Shown one piece after another: positions 26,520 to 35,459 of a stretch of DNA of 64,000 bases. The first letter of the stretch is position 1; the number at the start of each line of letters is the position of its first letter. The stretch covers positions 2,528,785 to 2,592,784 of the forward strand of contig NZ_LN868937.1 of the NCBI RefSeq assembly GCF_001244735.1, written 5' to 3'. Both the position numbers and the translations under genes were made by a program. Under the pieces are notes generated by a model. It did no database searches, was not told the origin of the DNA, and saw nothing but the letters and a program-made list of their open reading frames with translations. Source of the DNA: Bacillus andreraoultii (GTDB taxonomy: Bacteria; Bacillota; Bacilli; Bacillales; Caldibacillaceae).

Positions 26520-26563
26520 ACACACTTCCCCCTTCAATAATAGAATCATGGATGGAATAAACT

Positions 26564-26577
26564 TGTTAGCGTTTACA
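26564..26577. promoter_or_regulatory. CcpA cre site upstream of dhaS
   Basis: On the minus strand TGTAAACGCTAACA matches the consensus TGWAANCGNTNWCA at every position. It lies 45-58 bp upstream of the dhaS ATG, where it would block transcription. Confidence 0.7.
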
Positions 26578-26814
26578 TTCACAATCTTACCACACCTCTA
26601 TTTAGGCTTCAATAAAAATTATTTGGAATCTTTCGACAATGTTAGACAATACTGATTTGCTTTCACACCTAAAAGACCACTCAAATATTTTTCACATTAC
26701 ATATGGTACCGACTTATTCTCAATAAACTACAATAAATTGGTGTTTTTACAATTACATAAACTTATAAATCTACCTTTTTGGGGGACTAACCGTTGTTAT
26801 CGCTTATAAAAATG

Positions 26815-26846
26815 AAAGGCCTTACCCTAATTTGGATAAAGCCTTT
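26815..26846 (-). terminator. Rho-independent terminator of the glcD-like gene
   Basis: On the minus strand AAAGGCTTTATCC pairs with GGGTAAGGCCTTT, followed by CATTTTTATAA, just past the stop at 26855. Confidence 0.75.
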
Positions 26847-26854
26847 TACATATC

Positions 26855-28249
26855 CTATAATATTTTTCCAGGATTTAATATTCCTTTAGGGTCTAATGCT
26901 GCCTTAATTTTTTTCATAATTTCAAGTGACTGACCGTGCTCTTGTTGTTGATATTTCTTTTTTCCAATTCCGACGCCATGTTCCCCGGTACATGTCCCCC
27001 CTTTCGCTAATGCATACTCGACAATTTTCTCATTAAGGTAATTAGCCCGCTCAATATCTTCAGAGTGATTAGGATTAATCATTAAACAAATATGGAAATT
27101 TCCATCCCCTACATGACCAACAATTCCACCCGGTAAACCACTATCCTTTAAAATATGTTCTCCAAATGTTATTGCACCTGCAAGTTCCGAAATTGGTACA
27201 GCAACATCGGTCGACATGAGTTTCCGATCACGATACATATGGATAAAAGAATAGGCCATATTGTGCCGAACTTTCCATAATTGATTACGTTTAGCATTGT
27301 CAGTCTCTTGAAGGAAGTCAACACAATGAAAATCATCTAAAATTTGTTTCGTTAATTTTACATCTTCCATCAACCCCGACTTATTTCCTTGAAACTCGAA
27401 AAATAATGTAGGCAACTCAGGAAAATTTGTACCTTCAAATTTATTAACTACACGTATTGATTCCACATCAACAAATTCGACTCGAGCAACTGGAATACCT
27501 GTTTGTCGAATGACCGTAACTGCTTCTACAGCATCTTCAAAGTTTGTAAATACCGCTCGATGAGCAATTGTGAATTCTGGTATTCCGTATACTTTTAACG
27601 TTAATTCTGTAAAGCAGCCTAACGTCCCTTCTGAACCAACGAACAAACTATTTAAATGATAGCCTGAGGAGGATTTTACCGCTAAATTTCCTGTATGAAC
27701 GATCGTTCCATCAGCAAGGACAATTTCTAAATTTTGAACTTGATCACGCATCGTACCGTATCGAACAGATGTCGTACCACTAGCTGAGGTGGCAGCCATA
27801 CCACCTAACGTTGCATCTGCGCCTGGATCAATTGGAAAAAAGAGCCCATATTTTTTTAATGCTTTGTTTAACTGAGTTCTTGTTACTCCGGGTTGAACCT
27901 TCACTAATAAGTCTTTTTCACGAACTTCAACAATTTCATTCATCCGTGTAAAATCAATCGACACACCATGTTTTAAAGGGATGACATGTCCCTCTAAACT
28001 TGAACCAATGCCAAAAGGAACAACTGCTGTTTCATATTTCGTTGCCAGTTTCATAATTTGACTAACTTCTTCTTTCGTTTTTGGAAAAACAACAACATCT
28101 GGCAAGCTCGGTGTATGATAGGATTCATCTTTACTATGTTGCTCTAGAACAGTTGAATTTTGACTTACCCGATCTACATCTAAAAAATTCTTTAGTTCTT
28201 CAACCAGCTGATTAGTCACAACCTTATTCAATTTATTCCCACTCCCCAT
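26855..28249 (-). CDS. FAD-binding oxidase (GlcD / D-lactate dehydrogenase type)
   Basis: The 464-residue flavoprotein has an N-terminal FAD_binding_4 domain (PDVVVFPKTKEEV, VPFGIGSSLEGHV, GADATLGGMAATSASGTTSVRYGT) and a C-terminal FAD-oxidase domain ending in GHVGDGNFHICLMINP and GTCTGEHGVGIGKKKY. Such enzymes oxidise D-2-hydroxy acids, chiefly glycolate or D-lactate, and pass electrons to quinone or cytochrome. The length matches Bacillus GlcD (about 470). Neighbouring genes do not include glcF, so a DLD-type D-lactate dehydrogenase is the better guess. Confidence 0.88.
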   Translation of the reverse strand: MGSGNKLNKVVTNQLVEELKNFLDVDRVSQNSTVLEQHSKDESYHTPSLPDVVVFPKTKEEVSQIMKLATKYETAVVPFGIGSSLEGHVIPLKHGVSIDFTRMNEIVEVREKDLLVKVQPGVTRTQLNKALKKYGLFFPIDPGADATLGGMAATSASGTTSVRYGTMRDQVQNLEIVLADGTIVHTGNLAVKSSSGYHLNSLFVGSEGTLGCFTELTLKVYGIPEFTIAHRAVFTNFEDAVEAVTVIRQTGIPVARVEFVDVESIRVVNKFEGTNFPELPTLFFEFQGNKSGLMEDVKLTKQILDDFHCVDFLQETDNAKRNQLWKVRHNMAYSFIHMYRDRKLMSTDVAVPISELAGAITFGEHILKDSGLPGGIVGHVGDGNFHICLMINPNHSEDIERANYLNEKIVEYALAKGGTCTGEHGVGIGKKKYQQQEHGQSLEIMKKIKAALDPKGILNPGKIL

Positions 28250-28381
28250 CTACTCATACAAAGCTTCATTTCTTATAATACTACAACTATTGTTAATAGT
28301 ATGTGAATAGAATGTTTAAGATTTAAACACCCCTCGTTTTCAACTAATTTTGATTATGTTCGTAACTTATATTACAATAAC

Positions 28382-28990
28382 ATGGAAGGAGTGATGTTTT
28401 TGATAATTACTGATGTAAAAAAATTCAGAAAACCCACACACGAAATTGATGATATCTTTATTAATCGTTGGTCACCAAGATCATTTTCAGAACAGAAGAT
28501 TCCTAAAGATATTTTACTATCGCTTTTTGAAGCAGCTCGTTGGGCGCCTTCTGCATTTAATATTCAACCTTGGCGTTTTATTATCGCCCATACAAAAGAA
28601 TCACGAGAAAAGTTTTATTCATTTATTAGTGAGTCTAATTTATCTTGGTGTAAAAAAGCACCTGTTCTTACACTCATCATTTCAGAAAAAGAAAATGATC
28701 GAGGAGAAAATAGATCCCATTCATTCGATGCAGGGACAGCTTGGGGCTTTCTTTCATTACAAGCGATTAAATGTGGTCTAATTACACATCCAATGTCTGG
28801 ATTTGATTTTGAAAAAGCAAGAAAAGTTCTTGAAATTCCTGATAACTATGAAATTCAAGCATGTATTGCAATTGGTTACCAGAGCGATCGAGAAAACTTA
28901 CCAAAACAATTACAAGAACGTGAAGAACCAAACGGACGTAGACCATTAGAAGAATCAATTTTTGATGGAGAATTTGGTAAAACCTTTTAA
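28382..28990 (+). CDS. Nitroreductase-family protein
   Basis: The protein of about 200 residues has the FMN-binding nitroreductase fold: RWSPRSFSEQKIP near the start, AARWAPSAFNIQPWRFI (about 52-68), GTAWGFLSLQAIKCGL and a final ACIAIGYQ. It reduces nitro groups, quinones or similar acceptors with NAD(P)H; the substrate is unknown. Start choice is uncertain. The ATG at 28382 gives 202 residues, but the only good ribosome site (GGAAGGAGTG) lies inside that frame and fits a TTG at 28400. It is a monocistronic gene with its own terminator. Confidence 0.87.
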   Translation: MEGVMFLIITDVKKFRKPTHEIDDIFINRWSPRSFSEQKIPKDILLSLFEAARWAPSAFNIQPWRFIIAHTKESREKFYSFISESNLSWCKKAPVLTLIISEKENDRGENRSHSFDAGTAWGFLSLQAIKCGLITHPMSGFDFEKARKVLEIPDNYEIQACIAIGYQSDRENLPKQLQEREEPNGRRPLEESIFDGEFGKTF

Positions 28991-29005
28991 ATATTATTCA
29001 TTCAT

Positions 29006-29035
29006 ACCCGAGAAAGAGGATTTTCTTTCTCGGGT
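29006..29035 (+). terminator. Rho-independent terminator of the nitroreductase gene
   Basis: An 11-bp stem ACCCGAGAAAG/CTTTCTCGGGT is followed by TTTTTTATAT, 16 bp after the stop. Confidence 0.88.
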
Positions 29036-29131
29036 TTTTTATATAAAAAGATAGATAAACGGTGACAAGCAGACTAACATAAAATAACGTAACATTTCAT
29101 TATTTTGAAGTTACAAAGGAGGAAAATTGTC

Positions 29132-29551
29132 GTGATTAATCGCTCCACCTCATTCCCTGTATATTGCTGCCCTCTGAGTCCGATACAAATGTTTTATCCG
29201 ATATTTTGTCATTCACCTTCTTATCGAAAACAGCAAAATCCACACATGACAAAAAGTCCATTTCCACCAGTTAACATTGAAAAATTCGATATATCCGCTC
29301 ACCAATTTCAACGTTTAATGGAACAAGCTAGATTATTTGTGAATAAAATTGTAAATTCATCACAATTTGCTTATGAACTTATGGATGCGGCACAACGTTC
29401 AGATAAAAATAAAGTAGAAGAAATGATTCGTACGACTGGCATTACAATTGCTTTTCATGTCCAATTTACCCCTACTGCCATTCAAATTATATTAGATAAT
29501 TCCACAGAAAAAGTAAATTGTTGCCAATTGCTCGTTGGCCTCAAGTGGTAG
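29132..29551 (+). CDS. Hypothetical protein, possibly spore-associated
   Basis: This 139-residue protein is not recognised. The GTG at 29132 follows AAAGGAGG by 9 bases; an upstream TTG at 29105 would contain that site. The first 40 residues are rich in Pro, Tyr, Ser and Cys (PVYCCPLSPIQMFYP). They are followed by a helical segment (SAHQFQRLMEQARLFVNKIV, YELMDAAQRSDKNKVEEMI) and a strand-rich tail with a second Cys pair (NCCQLL). The layout resembles small spore-coat or sporulation proteins of Bacillus, but no family can be named. It stands alone. Confidence 0.6.
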   Translation: MINRSTSFPVYCCPLSPIQMFYPIFCHSPSYRKQQNPHMTKSPFPPVNIEKFDISAHQFQRLMEQARLFVNKIVNSSQFAYELMDAAQRSDKNKVEEMIRTTGITIAFHVQFTPTAIQIILDNSTEKVNCCQLLVGLKW

Positions 29552-29570
29552 AATCCCATTTAACATCTTA

Positions 29571-29678
29571 AAAAAACTCAGGGACGCTTGAGATTTTAGG
29601 CAACCAATGAGACTAGAGTTCGCCAAAAAAAAGAGTTTTTCGGCTTTGATGTATTACGGCTGGAGCCTTCCTATTAGA
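29571..29678 (+). repeat. Interspersed intergenic repeat, copy 4 (internally deleted)
   Basis: The head and middle are well conserved (AACTCAGGGACGC, GACTAGAGTTCGCC, TTTTTCGGCTTTGATG). Then GAGCCTTCC joins straight to TATTAG. The whole hairpin segment between the two TTCCT blocks is missing, as expected for deletion between short direct repeats. Confidence 0.78.
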
Positions 29679-29684
29679 AAAAAA

Positions 29685-29709
29685 CTGTCCGCTTACAAAA
29701 AGGGGACAG
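29685..29709 (-). terminator. Rho-independent terminator of the ZIP transporter gene
   Basis: On the minus strand CTGTCC/GGACAG is followed by TTTTTTTC. The T run joins repeat copy 4. Confidence 0.75.
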
Positions 29710-29733
29710 CTTTCCTCTATACATAACCATTTA

Positions 29734-30555
29734 TTATCCTAATGCAACATCTAAAATCATCATTATTGTAAACCCGACCATTAAACTCATCGCCGCAAGA
29801 TCTTTATTCCCCCGTTCTTGTGAGCCGGGAATTACTTCTTCAGCTACTACAAAAATCATTGCACCTGCCGCAAAACTTAATGCATACGGTAATATTGGTT
29901 GTATATAAGTAACAGAGATACAACCAATAATTGCTGCTATCGGCTCAACAAAACCAGAAAACTGACCGTAGAAAAAGCTCTTTCCTTTCGACATTCCCTC
30001 TCCCCGTAACGGTAGTGAAACGGCTGCACCTTCTGGAAAGTTTTGAATACCAATACCTATTGCTAAAGCTAAAGCCCCTGCTAATGTTGCATCACTTGTT
30101 CCATTCGCAACTGCGCCAAAAGCAATCCCAACCGCCAACCCTTCTGGAATGTTGTGTAATGTGATAGCCAAAACTAATAATGTACTCCTCTTTCGGCTAG
30201 TTGGATGATATCCTTCAGCCTGGCCCATCGGCATATTCGGATGTAAATGTGGGAGAACTTTATCAATACCCCATAAAAATATTCCACCTAGTAAAAAACC
30301 ACTGGCTGCAGGAAACCATGCTAGAGCCCCTGAGTTTTCCGACATTTCAATCGACGGACCGAGTAATGACCAATAGCTGGCTGCAATCATGACTCCTGCC
30401 GCAAACCCTAACATCCCATCGAGAAGCTTTTGACTCATTCCCCTCGTCGCAAAAACTAAACCAGCTCCTAAAGCCGTCATACCATATGTAAATAATGTTG
30501 CCAAAAGGGTTTGCACTACTGGATGTAAATTTTGAAAAAAATCAACCATAATCAT
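29734..30555 (-). CDS. ZIP-family metal transporter
   Basis: The 273-residue protein has eight predicted membrane helices and the ZIP metal-site motifs HNIPEG (helix 4) and QNFPEG (helix 5), with a His-containing loop (LPHLHPNMPMG) between helices 3 and 4. It belongs to the GufA/ZupT-like branch that imports zinc and other divalent cations. GGAG lies 5 bp before the ATG. A half-site AAATCGTAA upstream recalls Zur but is not a full operator. It is a single gene with its own terminator. Confidence 0.9.
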   Translation of the reverse strand: MIMVDFFQNLHPVVQTLLATLFTYGMTALGAGLVFATRGMSQKLLDGMLGFAAGVMIAASYWSLLGPSIEMSENSGALAWFPAASGFLLGGIFLWGIDKVLPHLHPNMPMGQAEGYHPTSRKRSTLLVLAITLHNIPEGLAVGIAFGAVANGTSDATLAGALALAIGIGIQNFPEGAAVSLPLRGEGMSKGKSFFYGQFSGFVEPIAAIIGCISVTYIQPILPYALSFAAGAMIFVVAEEVIPGSQERGNKDLAAMSLMVGFTIMMILDVALG

Positions 30556-30913
30556 TTTGTCTCCTTTTTCCTCTTATCTATAAAAATATGGCTAAGACTT
30601 AAAATGTTTCCCTTAGTCAAATTTTACGATTTGCCTTAAACACTTGTCAATTTTTCTAAAAATTACACTTGTAAATGGTGCCCTTTTCATTATACACCCC
30701 TATCATTATGTTGATTTTAACTTTCCCTTATTTATTCTTCTTCCAAGCATTCATCAAAAAAATGGAATCATTTATACTTTTTTCAATCCATAACCATCAT
30801 TGGCAGTTTATCTATAATATTGTTATGATTATTATATATAAATAAAGAAAACGCATGGCTTGGGCCTTATGTGGGACGAGAGCCATAAAAGCGACAATAA
30901 AGGAGAGGTTTTC
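30556..30913. other. Intergenic gap with no gene seen
   Basis: The gap between the divergent ZIP and esterase genes is AT-rich. A segment at about 30843-30890 (AAAGAAAACGCATGGCTTGG, then GACGAGAGCC) looks like a truncated head of the interspersed repeat. A partial Zur-like half-site lies at about 30623-30632. Confidence 0.35.
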
Positions 30914-31558
30914 ATGCAGTCACCATTTGTATTTGAATTAAAAAAGCCAACTTACTTAAAGGAAAACAAAAAATATCCAGCGCTTTTTATGATGCATGGA
31001 ATGGGAAGTAATGAACAAGATTTACTACCACTCGTCGAAGGATTTCAAGAAACAATGTTTATTTTTAGTCTTCGTGGACCATTTATTCAACCACCAGGAT
31101 ATGCTTTTTTTAGAATGGAAGAATTAGGAAAACCAGATCGTCAAAGCTTTGTTGATACGATAAATAAAATTGATGATTTTCTAAAATTCACAATTCAGTC
31201 GTACCCAATTGACGAGAAGCAAGTATATTTGCTCGGATTTAGTCAAGGTGCAATGTTAGCAACATCATTAAGTATCAAGTTGAGTGATTCAATTAAAGGG
31301 GTTGTTGCGTTAAGCGGATATATTCCGAGTTTTGTTCAAGATGAGTACCGAGAACAACCATTACAAAATCTCCATCTATTTTTATCCCATGGAGAACAAG
31401 ATCCAGTACTACCATTCCAATGGGGTGTTTCCAGCTACAACTATTTAAAAGAACATGGGGCGAATATTACCTTTAAATCTTATCCAGCTGGCCACTGGGT
31501 TACACAAGAAAATTTTGAAGATATCCGTTCGTGGTTAAGTGAAGCATTGAAACAGTGA
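30914..31558 (+). CDS. Alpha/beta hydrolase, carboxylesterase/phospholipase type
   Basis: The 214-residue hydrolase has the nucleophile elbow GFSQGAM, an early MMHGMGSNEQDL oxyanion region, the acid in HGEQDPVLP and the base in AGHWVT. It resembles the YodD/MhqD group of Bacillus, small esterases linked to quinone stress, and the wider phospholipase/carboxylesterase family. Substrate is unknown. The ATG at 30914 is set by AAAGGAGAGG; a frame opening at 30860 is not supported. The next gene starts 75 bp downstream in the same direction. Confidence 0.85.
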   Translation: MQSPFVFELKKPTYLKENKKYPALFMMHGMGSNEQDLLPLVEGFQETMFIFSLRGPFIQPPGYAFFRMEELGKPDRQSFVDTINKIDDFLKFTIQSYPIDEKQVYLLGFSQGAMLATSLSIKLSDSIKGVVALSGYIPSFVQDEYREQPLQNLHLFLSHGEQDPVLPFQWGVSSYNYLKEHGANITFKSYPAGHWVTQENFEDIRSWLSEALKQ

Positions 31559-31633
31559 CATCTCTTATGTTACGAATATGAAATGGGGCTAGTGGCGCCC
31601 CTTATCCTAACATTTAAACTTGAGGATGATTTT

Positions 31634-32053
31634 ATGTGGATTTTCTTTATCTTTATCCTATTTTCAACATTTTTCATTACTTATAAAATTATGGATTACA
31701 CTCGTTTGAGAAAAATTGAACGAGATGAGTTTAATACATTATACGAATGTCTTTCATGTGGGAAATTCCATCGAAAGTACCAAGAAGAGCTTCATTTACT
31801 TATTGATTCAAACTATCATGAACCACTCACATGTCCTCGTTGCTATAAACAAGCCGTTATTTATACAGGAGAATATTTCGAATGGATGAAGACCAACCCT
31901 GAATGTCCAGAGTTAAATCAACATGAAACAAAAATAATTAAAAAGGCCATGAAAAATGCAGAGTCCCTTAAAACAGAGAATCGTAGTTTAGAAGCTTTTC
32001 TCCACTACTATTATTTGAATGGACCTTTAAAAAGTAAGTCAAATAGGGAGTGA
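31634..32053 (+). CDS. Membrane-anchored protein with possible zinc-binding cysteines
   Basis: This 139-residue protein has one N-terminal membrane helix (about 1-18) and a cytoplasmic part with two C-x2-C pairs (CLSCGKFH and CPRCY) about 35 residues apart, consistent with a zinc ribbon. The C-terminal third is charged and helical. I do not recognise the family. TTGAGGATG precedes the ATG; the longer frame from 31583 is less likely. It may be co-transcribed with the esterase gene. Confidence 0.6.
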   Translation: MWIFFIFILFSTFFITYKIMDYTRLRKIERDEFNTLYECLSCGKFHRKYQEELHLLIDSNYHEPLTCPRCYKQAVIYTGEYFEWMKTNPECPELNQHETKIIKKAMKNAESLKTENRSLEAFLHYYYLNGPLKSKSNRE

Positions 32054-32080
32054 GTTTTCTAAACATTACTCCCGATTCTT

Positions 32081-32812
32081 TTATACCGTTATTTCTTCTC
32101 GACTATCTCTTTCTTCATAAATCATTTCTCTTTTAATTCGTTCAGAAAAATGTCTGTTAATAAAATCTTTTACAAACAAATCTCGCTTAGTAATATCCTC
32201 TTCTTTACGAAACCACCCAACTTTTTTATAACGTTCATCGAATGGTTTAGCAGTCCATAAAAGTAAGGCTTCCTTCTCCAATTGATATTCCACCCGTCTT
32301 CTTACTACTAAATCTTGAAATCTTCTTTCACGCTCATCATCCATATTTTCTTGCGGCAGGCGTTTCACGATGGAATCAACGTATGACTTTAATTCTTGTA
32401 ACTGACTTGCAGCAACCTCCTCATAGGCACCTCGTACCTCAGTAAGAAGTTCTTCCTTGATATTACCTATATGTAATTTTTGCATTAAGCTAGAAAGTTG
32501 AGGAATCGGTAATGGAGATAGATCATTTTCTTGCATTTCAATAGGAATAGGTCTTACATCAAACTGATCGCGGATCTCATTAAATATTGCATTTAATGAC
32601 CAGTTTTCATTACGTTTCCGTTTAATAAATATACCAATTTGTAAATCAAGTCCATCGTAAACTTTCTCATTCGTATCTTCTGTTCTGTTCACATAATGAA
32701 TTCCGTCATCCTCTAATTTTTTAAACCATGTATCGACAGTTTTTCTATTTAACTTTTTATCGCCGACTGCTTTTTTTATTTCATCCGTAAAATCACTAAT
32801 CTTCCAAAACAA
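32081..32812 (-). CDS. MerR-like helix-turn-helix protein with coiled coil
   Basis: This 243-residue protein has an N-terminal winged-helix-like region (FWKISDFTDEIKKAVGDKKLNRKTVDTWFKKLE) resembling MerR/RacA DNA-binding heads. An acidic linker, a helical segment likely to form a coiled coil (about 110-180) and a strongly charged C-terminal tail follow. There is no effector-binding cysteine set. It could be a regulator or a chromosome-binding structural protein; the family is not firmly recognised. The TTG start follows GGGGGAG by 7 bases. It diverges from the efflux gene at 33078. Confidence 0.65.
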   Translation of the reverse strand: MFWKISDFTDEIKKAVGDKKLNRKTVDTWFKKLEDDGIHYVNRTEDTNEKVYDGLDLQIGIFIKRKRNENWSLNAIFNEIRDQFDVRPIPIEMQENDLSPLPIPQLSSLMQKLHIGNIKEELLTEVRGAYEEVAASQLQELKSYVDSIVKRLPQENMDDERERRFQDLVVRRRVEYQLEKEALLLWTAKPFDERYKKVGWFRKEEDITKRDLFVKDFINRHFSERIKREMIYEERDSREEITV

Positions 32813-33077
32813 TGTTTAACTCCCCCTTTACAATCTTCCCATGTCATTTACAGTGAATAATGGCACGTCTCCTTAAAGTTTGTCCCTTATTTTTTTATTC
32901 GACAAAATTATCCGGTTACCCTTTTAAAAAAGTTCGACAGTTTTTCACAAATTCCTCGAAAAATCGATCCGGTCTATGTACAGTAAAAAATTTCCCTTAA
33001 AAATAATATTAGAAATGTGTTAAAATGAAATTTATCAATTATAACGTAATTGAAGTTTGAATTAGAAGGTGATATTC

Positions 33078-34271
33078 ATGGGGAGTCAAATGAAAGTGCA
33101 ACATGCCGATATAATAGCTGAACCAAAGTTTAATAAACAAGCGCTATTCACGTTTAGTGGTTCTCATTTTTTAAATGACCTTGTCACAACAGGAATGGTT
33201 CCTGCTCTCGTTGTTATGTATAAAGAAGCCTTTCATTTAAATTACACGCAGTCTACTCTGATTGTATTAATTTCATACTTAACTTCATCGATTACTCAAC
33301 CCGTTTTTGGCATGTTGAGTGACCGAAAACCTCGAGTATGGCTATTTTCAGTCGGATTGTTCCTGTCAATTACTGGTCTTGCATTAACAGCGATTGCACC
33401 AAATCTAACTTGGTTATTAATCTTTATTGCCATATCTGGTTTCGGCTCTGGCGTCTTTCATCCTGAAGCTTCTAGAGGAACGCATTTTGCTTCTGGTTCG
33501 AAAAAAAGTTTAGCTCAAGCAATTTTCCAAGTTGGAGGGAATGCAGGGCAAGCTTTTGGTCCGTTAATGATTCCTTTATTTCTCGTATTTACTGGAATTG
33601 ACGGGCTTATATGGCTATTACCTATTGCCTTCGTATCGCTACTTATCACAGTTCCACTTTTAAAATGGTTAAATAAAAAAGTGAGTGATTTCCAATTTAA
33701 AAAGAAAGAATTACCTGGTAAAAACCATCTAACTGGTACTGTTCTTCTTGTAACAGTCATTTTACTCCGTTCTTGGTGTCAAGTTGGGGTTGTTATTTTT
33801 CTACCATTCTATTTAACTCATTTAACGTTGGAACAAACTGAAATATTGAACTTTATTTTCGTTGGTGCAGGTGCACTTGGTACTTTCATTGGTGGCATGT
33901 TATCTGATCGAATCGGAATGAAGCGGCTAATGGTTGGGTCAATGTTTTTAGCAACCCCATTTGCTTTACTATTCCCACATGTTCATGGATTTTTAGCAGT
34001 ACTTGTATTGTTACTATTTGGTTTTACAGTTTTATCCTCATTCTCAATCAGTGTTGTGTATATGCAGCAGTTATTGCCAAAAAATTTAGCCCTCGCCTCT
34101 GGATTATCCATTGGATTTGGTGTCGGTGCTGGTGGTATCGGTTCAGTTTTCATGGGAAGAATTTCAGATGTGTTAGGTGTATCAACCGTATTTACAATTC
34201 TTTCACTATTACCTTTATTGGGTGCGGTAATCGCATCATTTTTACCAAACGAGAAGAAATTAATGGCATAA
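33078..34271 (+). CDS. MFS transporter, fosmidomycin-resistance (Fsr) type
   Basis: The 397-residue transporter has 12 helices and matches the Fsr subgroup: FSGSHFLNDLVTTGMVPAL in helix 1, FGMLSDRKPR in the helix 2-3 loop, FGSGVFHPEASRGT in helix 4-5 and GGMLSDRIG in the second half. Family members export fosmidomycin and other small compounds. The ATG at 33078 is chosen over GTG 33069, which overlaps the AGAAGGTGAT ribosome site. It has its own terminator. Confidence 0.88.
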   Translation: MGSQMKVQHADIIAEPKFNKQALFTFSGSHFLNDLVTTGMVPALVVMYKEAFHLNYTQSTLIVLISYLTSSITQPVFGMLSDRKPRVWLFSVGLFLSITGLALTAIAPNLTWLLIFIAISGFGSGVFHPEASRGTHFASGSKKSLAQAIFQVGGNAGQAFGPLMIPLFLVFTGIDGLIWLLPIAFVSLLITVPLLKWLNKKVSDFQFKKKELPGKNHLTGTVLLVTVILLRSWCQVGVVIFLPFYLTHLTLEQTEILNFIFVGAGALGTFIGGMLSDRIGMKRLMVGSMFLATPFALLFPHVHGFLAVLVLLLFGFTVLSSFSISVVYMQQLLPKNLALASGLSIGFGVGAGGIGSVFMGRISDVLGVSTVFTILSLLPLLGAVIASFLPNEKKLMA

Positions 34272-34280
34272 ATAATGGAA

Positions 34281-34306
34281 AAAGGAGAGCTCATACGCTT
34301 TCCTTT
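34281..34306 (+). terminator. Terminator of the Fsr-like gene
   Basis: AAAGGAGAGC/GCTTTCCTTT is followed by a run of seven T, 10 bp after the stop. Confidence 0.85.
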
Positions 34307-34310
34307 TTTT

Positions 34311-35148
34311 GTATCTATATATTCGTTTTATTGTTTGTTAAAAAAGTAATTAAATCAGGAAAATTCTTTTAGCCTAGAATTTGTTTCATCACAATAAGTA
34401 CCGCTTCCTAACGGTGCATTCGCCTTATTCGGAACTATTTATCAGCAAACAAAACGAATGAACAAGCTTATCGGTCGCAAATTTCCGGCAGATATCGATA
34501 CACATATCTTTACAAACTCTATTCATTATACCAAAACTACAATTTATGTCAACTAGAATATTGTAACAAATGATGCCATCAACTGATTATATAGAATATC
34601 CAAGTATGTATTAAATTTATAACCAACTTCTCGCAATCTCCCTCCTTGCACATGTTCCTTCAAAACATAAAAACAAATACCACTGATCAATTAGGAGGAA
34701 AACTTTCGTATTCATTATGATTAATCTTCTTCTTTATATCCTGAAAAACCGAGATTTATGTTGTGTTTGCTTGCACTTGCACTTGGTTTAAATCACCTTT
34801 TATGTCATCGAACCTATTTATCTTACAGATACAAGAACAATGAATATGACTATGCTTACAATAATGAAGAAAGGATGATAAACTTTTTTCATCATACATT
34901 CCCCTATCCATATTTCCCATCATTTTTCCAAGACTTTCATCTTTAAAGCTTATACCAACTCACAATTTATCAAGCTAATTCATCAAAAAAACCTTATTTT
35001 AAAATACGTAAAAAGGTGTATGAAAACGGAATCATTTTGCTTTACAAAAACAATTATTCACTTTAAAATATAGACAAAGAAATGTAACAACTTGGACAAA
35101 ATTATTAACGATTTATCAATTTTCACGATTTGGAAGGGGTTTTTATAT
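34311..35148. other. Long intergenic gap, possible gene remnants
   Basis: No convincing gene is present. A stop-to-stop open stretch at about 34404-34556 lacks a start. An AGGAGG at about 34694 precedes a 23-codon frame from 34718 and then a Tyr/Phe-rich frame to 34946 (DYAYNNEERMINFF, FPYPYFPSFF). The pattern suggests a broken small gene, but I cannot assign it. Confidence 0.3.
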
Positions 35149-35334
35149 ATGAATTTATCATTTACAGTATCGGCTATGTTTATGCTTCTCTATTGGGTTG
35201 TTAGTTTAACTGGCTCTTATGGTAGTGCTCTCGTTTTATTCGTATTAACAATCATTACTATGGGGATTGGGATTTATCAAGCACTTGCCAAAACAGACAC
35301 TAACGATCAACATCAATTAAAACTCGTAAAGTAA
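35149..35334 (+). CDS. Small two-helix membrane protein
   Basis: This 61-residue protein has two predicted membrane helices (about 3-18 and 23-43) and a short polar C-terminal tail. No family is recognised. The ATG at 35149 follows GGAAGGGG; an in-frame start at 35092 lacks a ribosome site. A clear terminator right after the stop supports a real, independently transcribed gene. Confidence 0.65.
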   Translation: MNLSFTVSAMFMLLYWVVSLTGSYGSALVLFVLTIITMGIGIYQALAKTDTNDQHQLKLVK

Positions 35335-35340
35335 ATATGA

Positions 35341-35380
35341 AAAAATGACTACTTGGGATGGGGAACCAGTAGTCATTTTT
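35341..35380. terminator. Terminator of the small membrane protein gene
   Basis: A 13-bp stem AAAAATGACTACT/AGTAGTCATTTTT encloses a G-rich loop. The flanks are T-rich on the plus side, and it could also stop minus-strand transcripts from brnQ. Confidence 0.8.
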
Positions 35381-35459
35381 CATTTGTTATATTAGCCGTT
35401 TGAATCGTACAAACGTAAACAACTCGTGCCAATTCTACTTAAGGAAGCATAATCTATAA

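Noticed and set aside
28446-28781. Overlapping plus-strand frame in the nitroreductase gene
   Set aside because: Same strand but wrong frame; the nitroreductase frame has all family motifs.
30601-30640. Zur operator upstream of the ZIP gene
   Set aside because: Only one half (AAATCGTAA) fits; the other half is poor.
34758-34946. 62-codon frame as a gene
   Set aside because: No ribosome site directly upstream and no recognisable family; kept only as a possible remnant.
35020-35040. cre site TGAAAACGGAATCA upstream of the small membrane protein
   Set aside because: It misses the invariant T in the second half and is far from a clear promoter.
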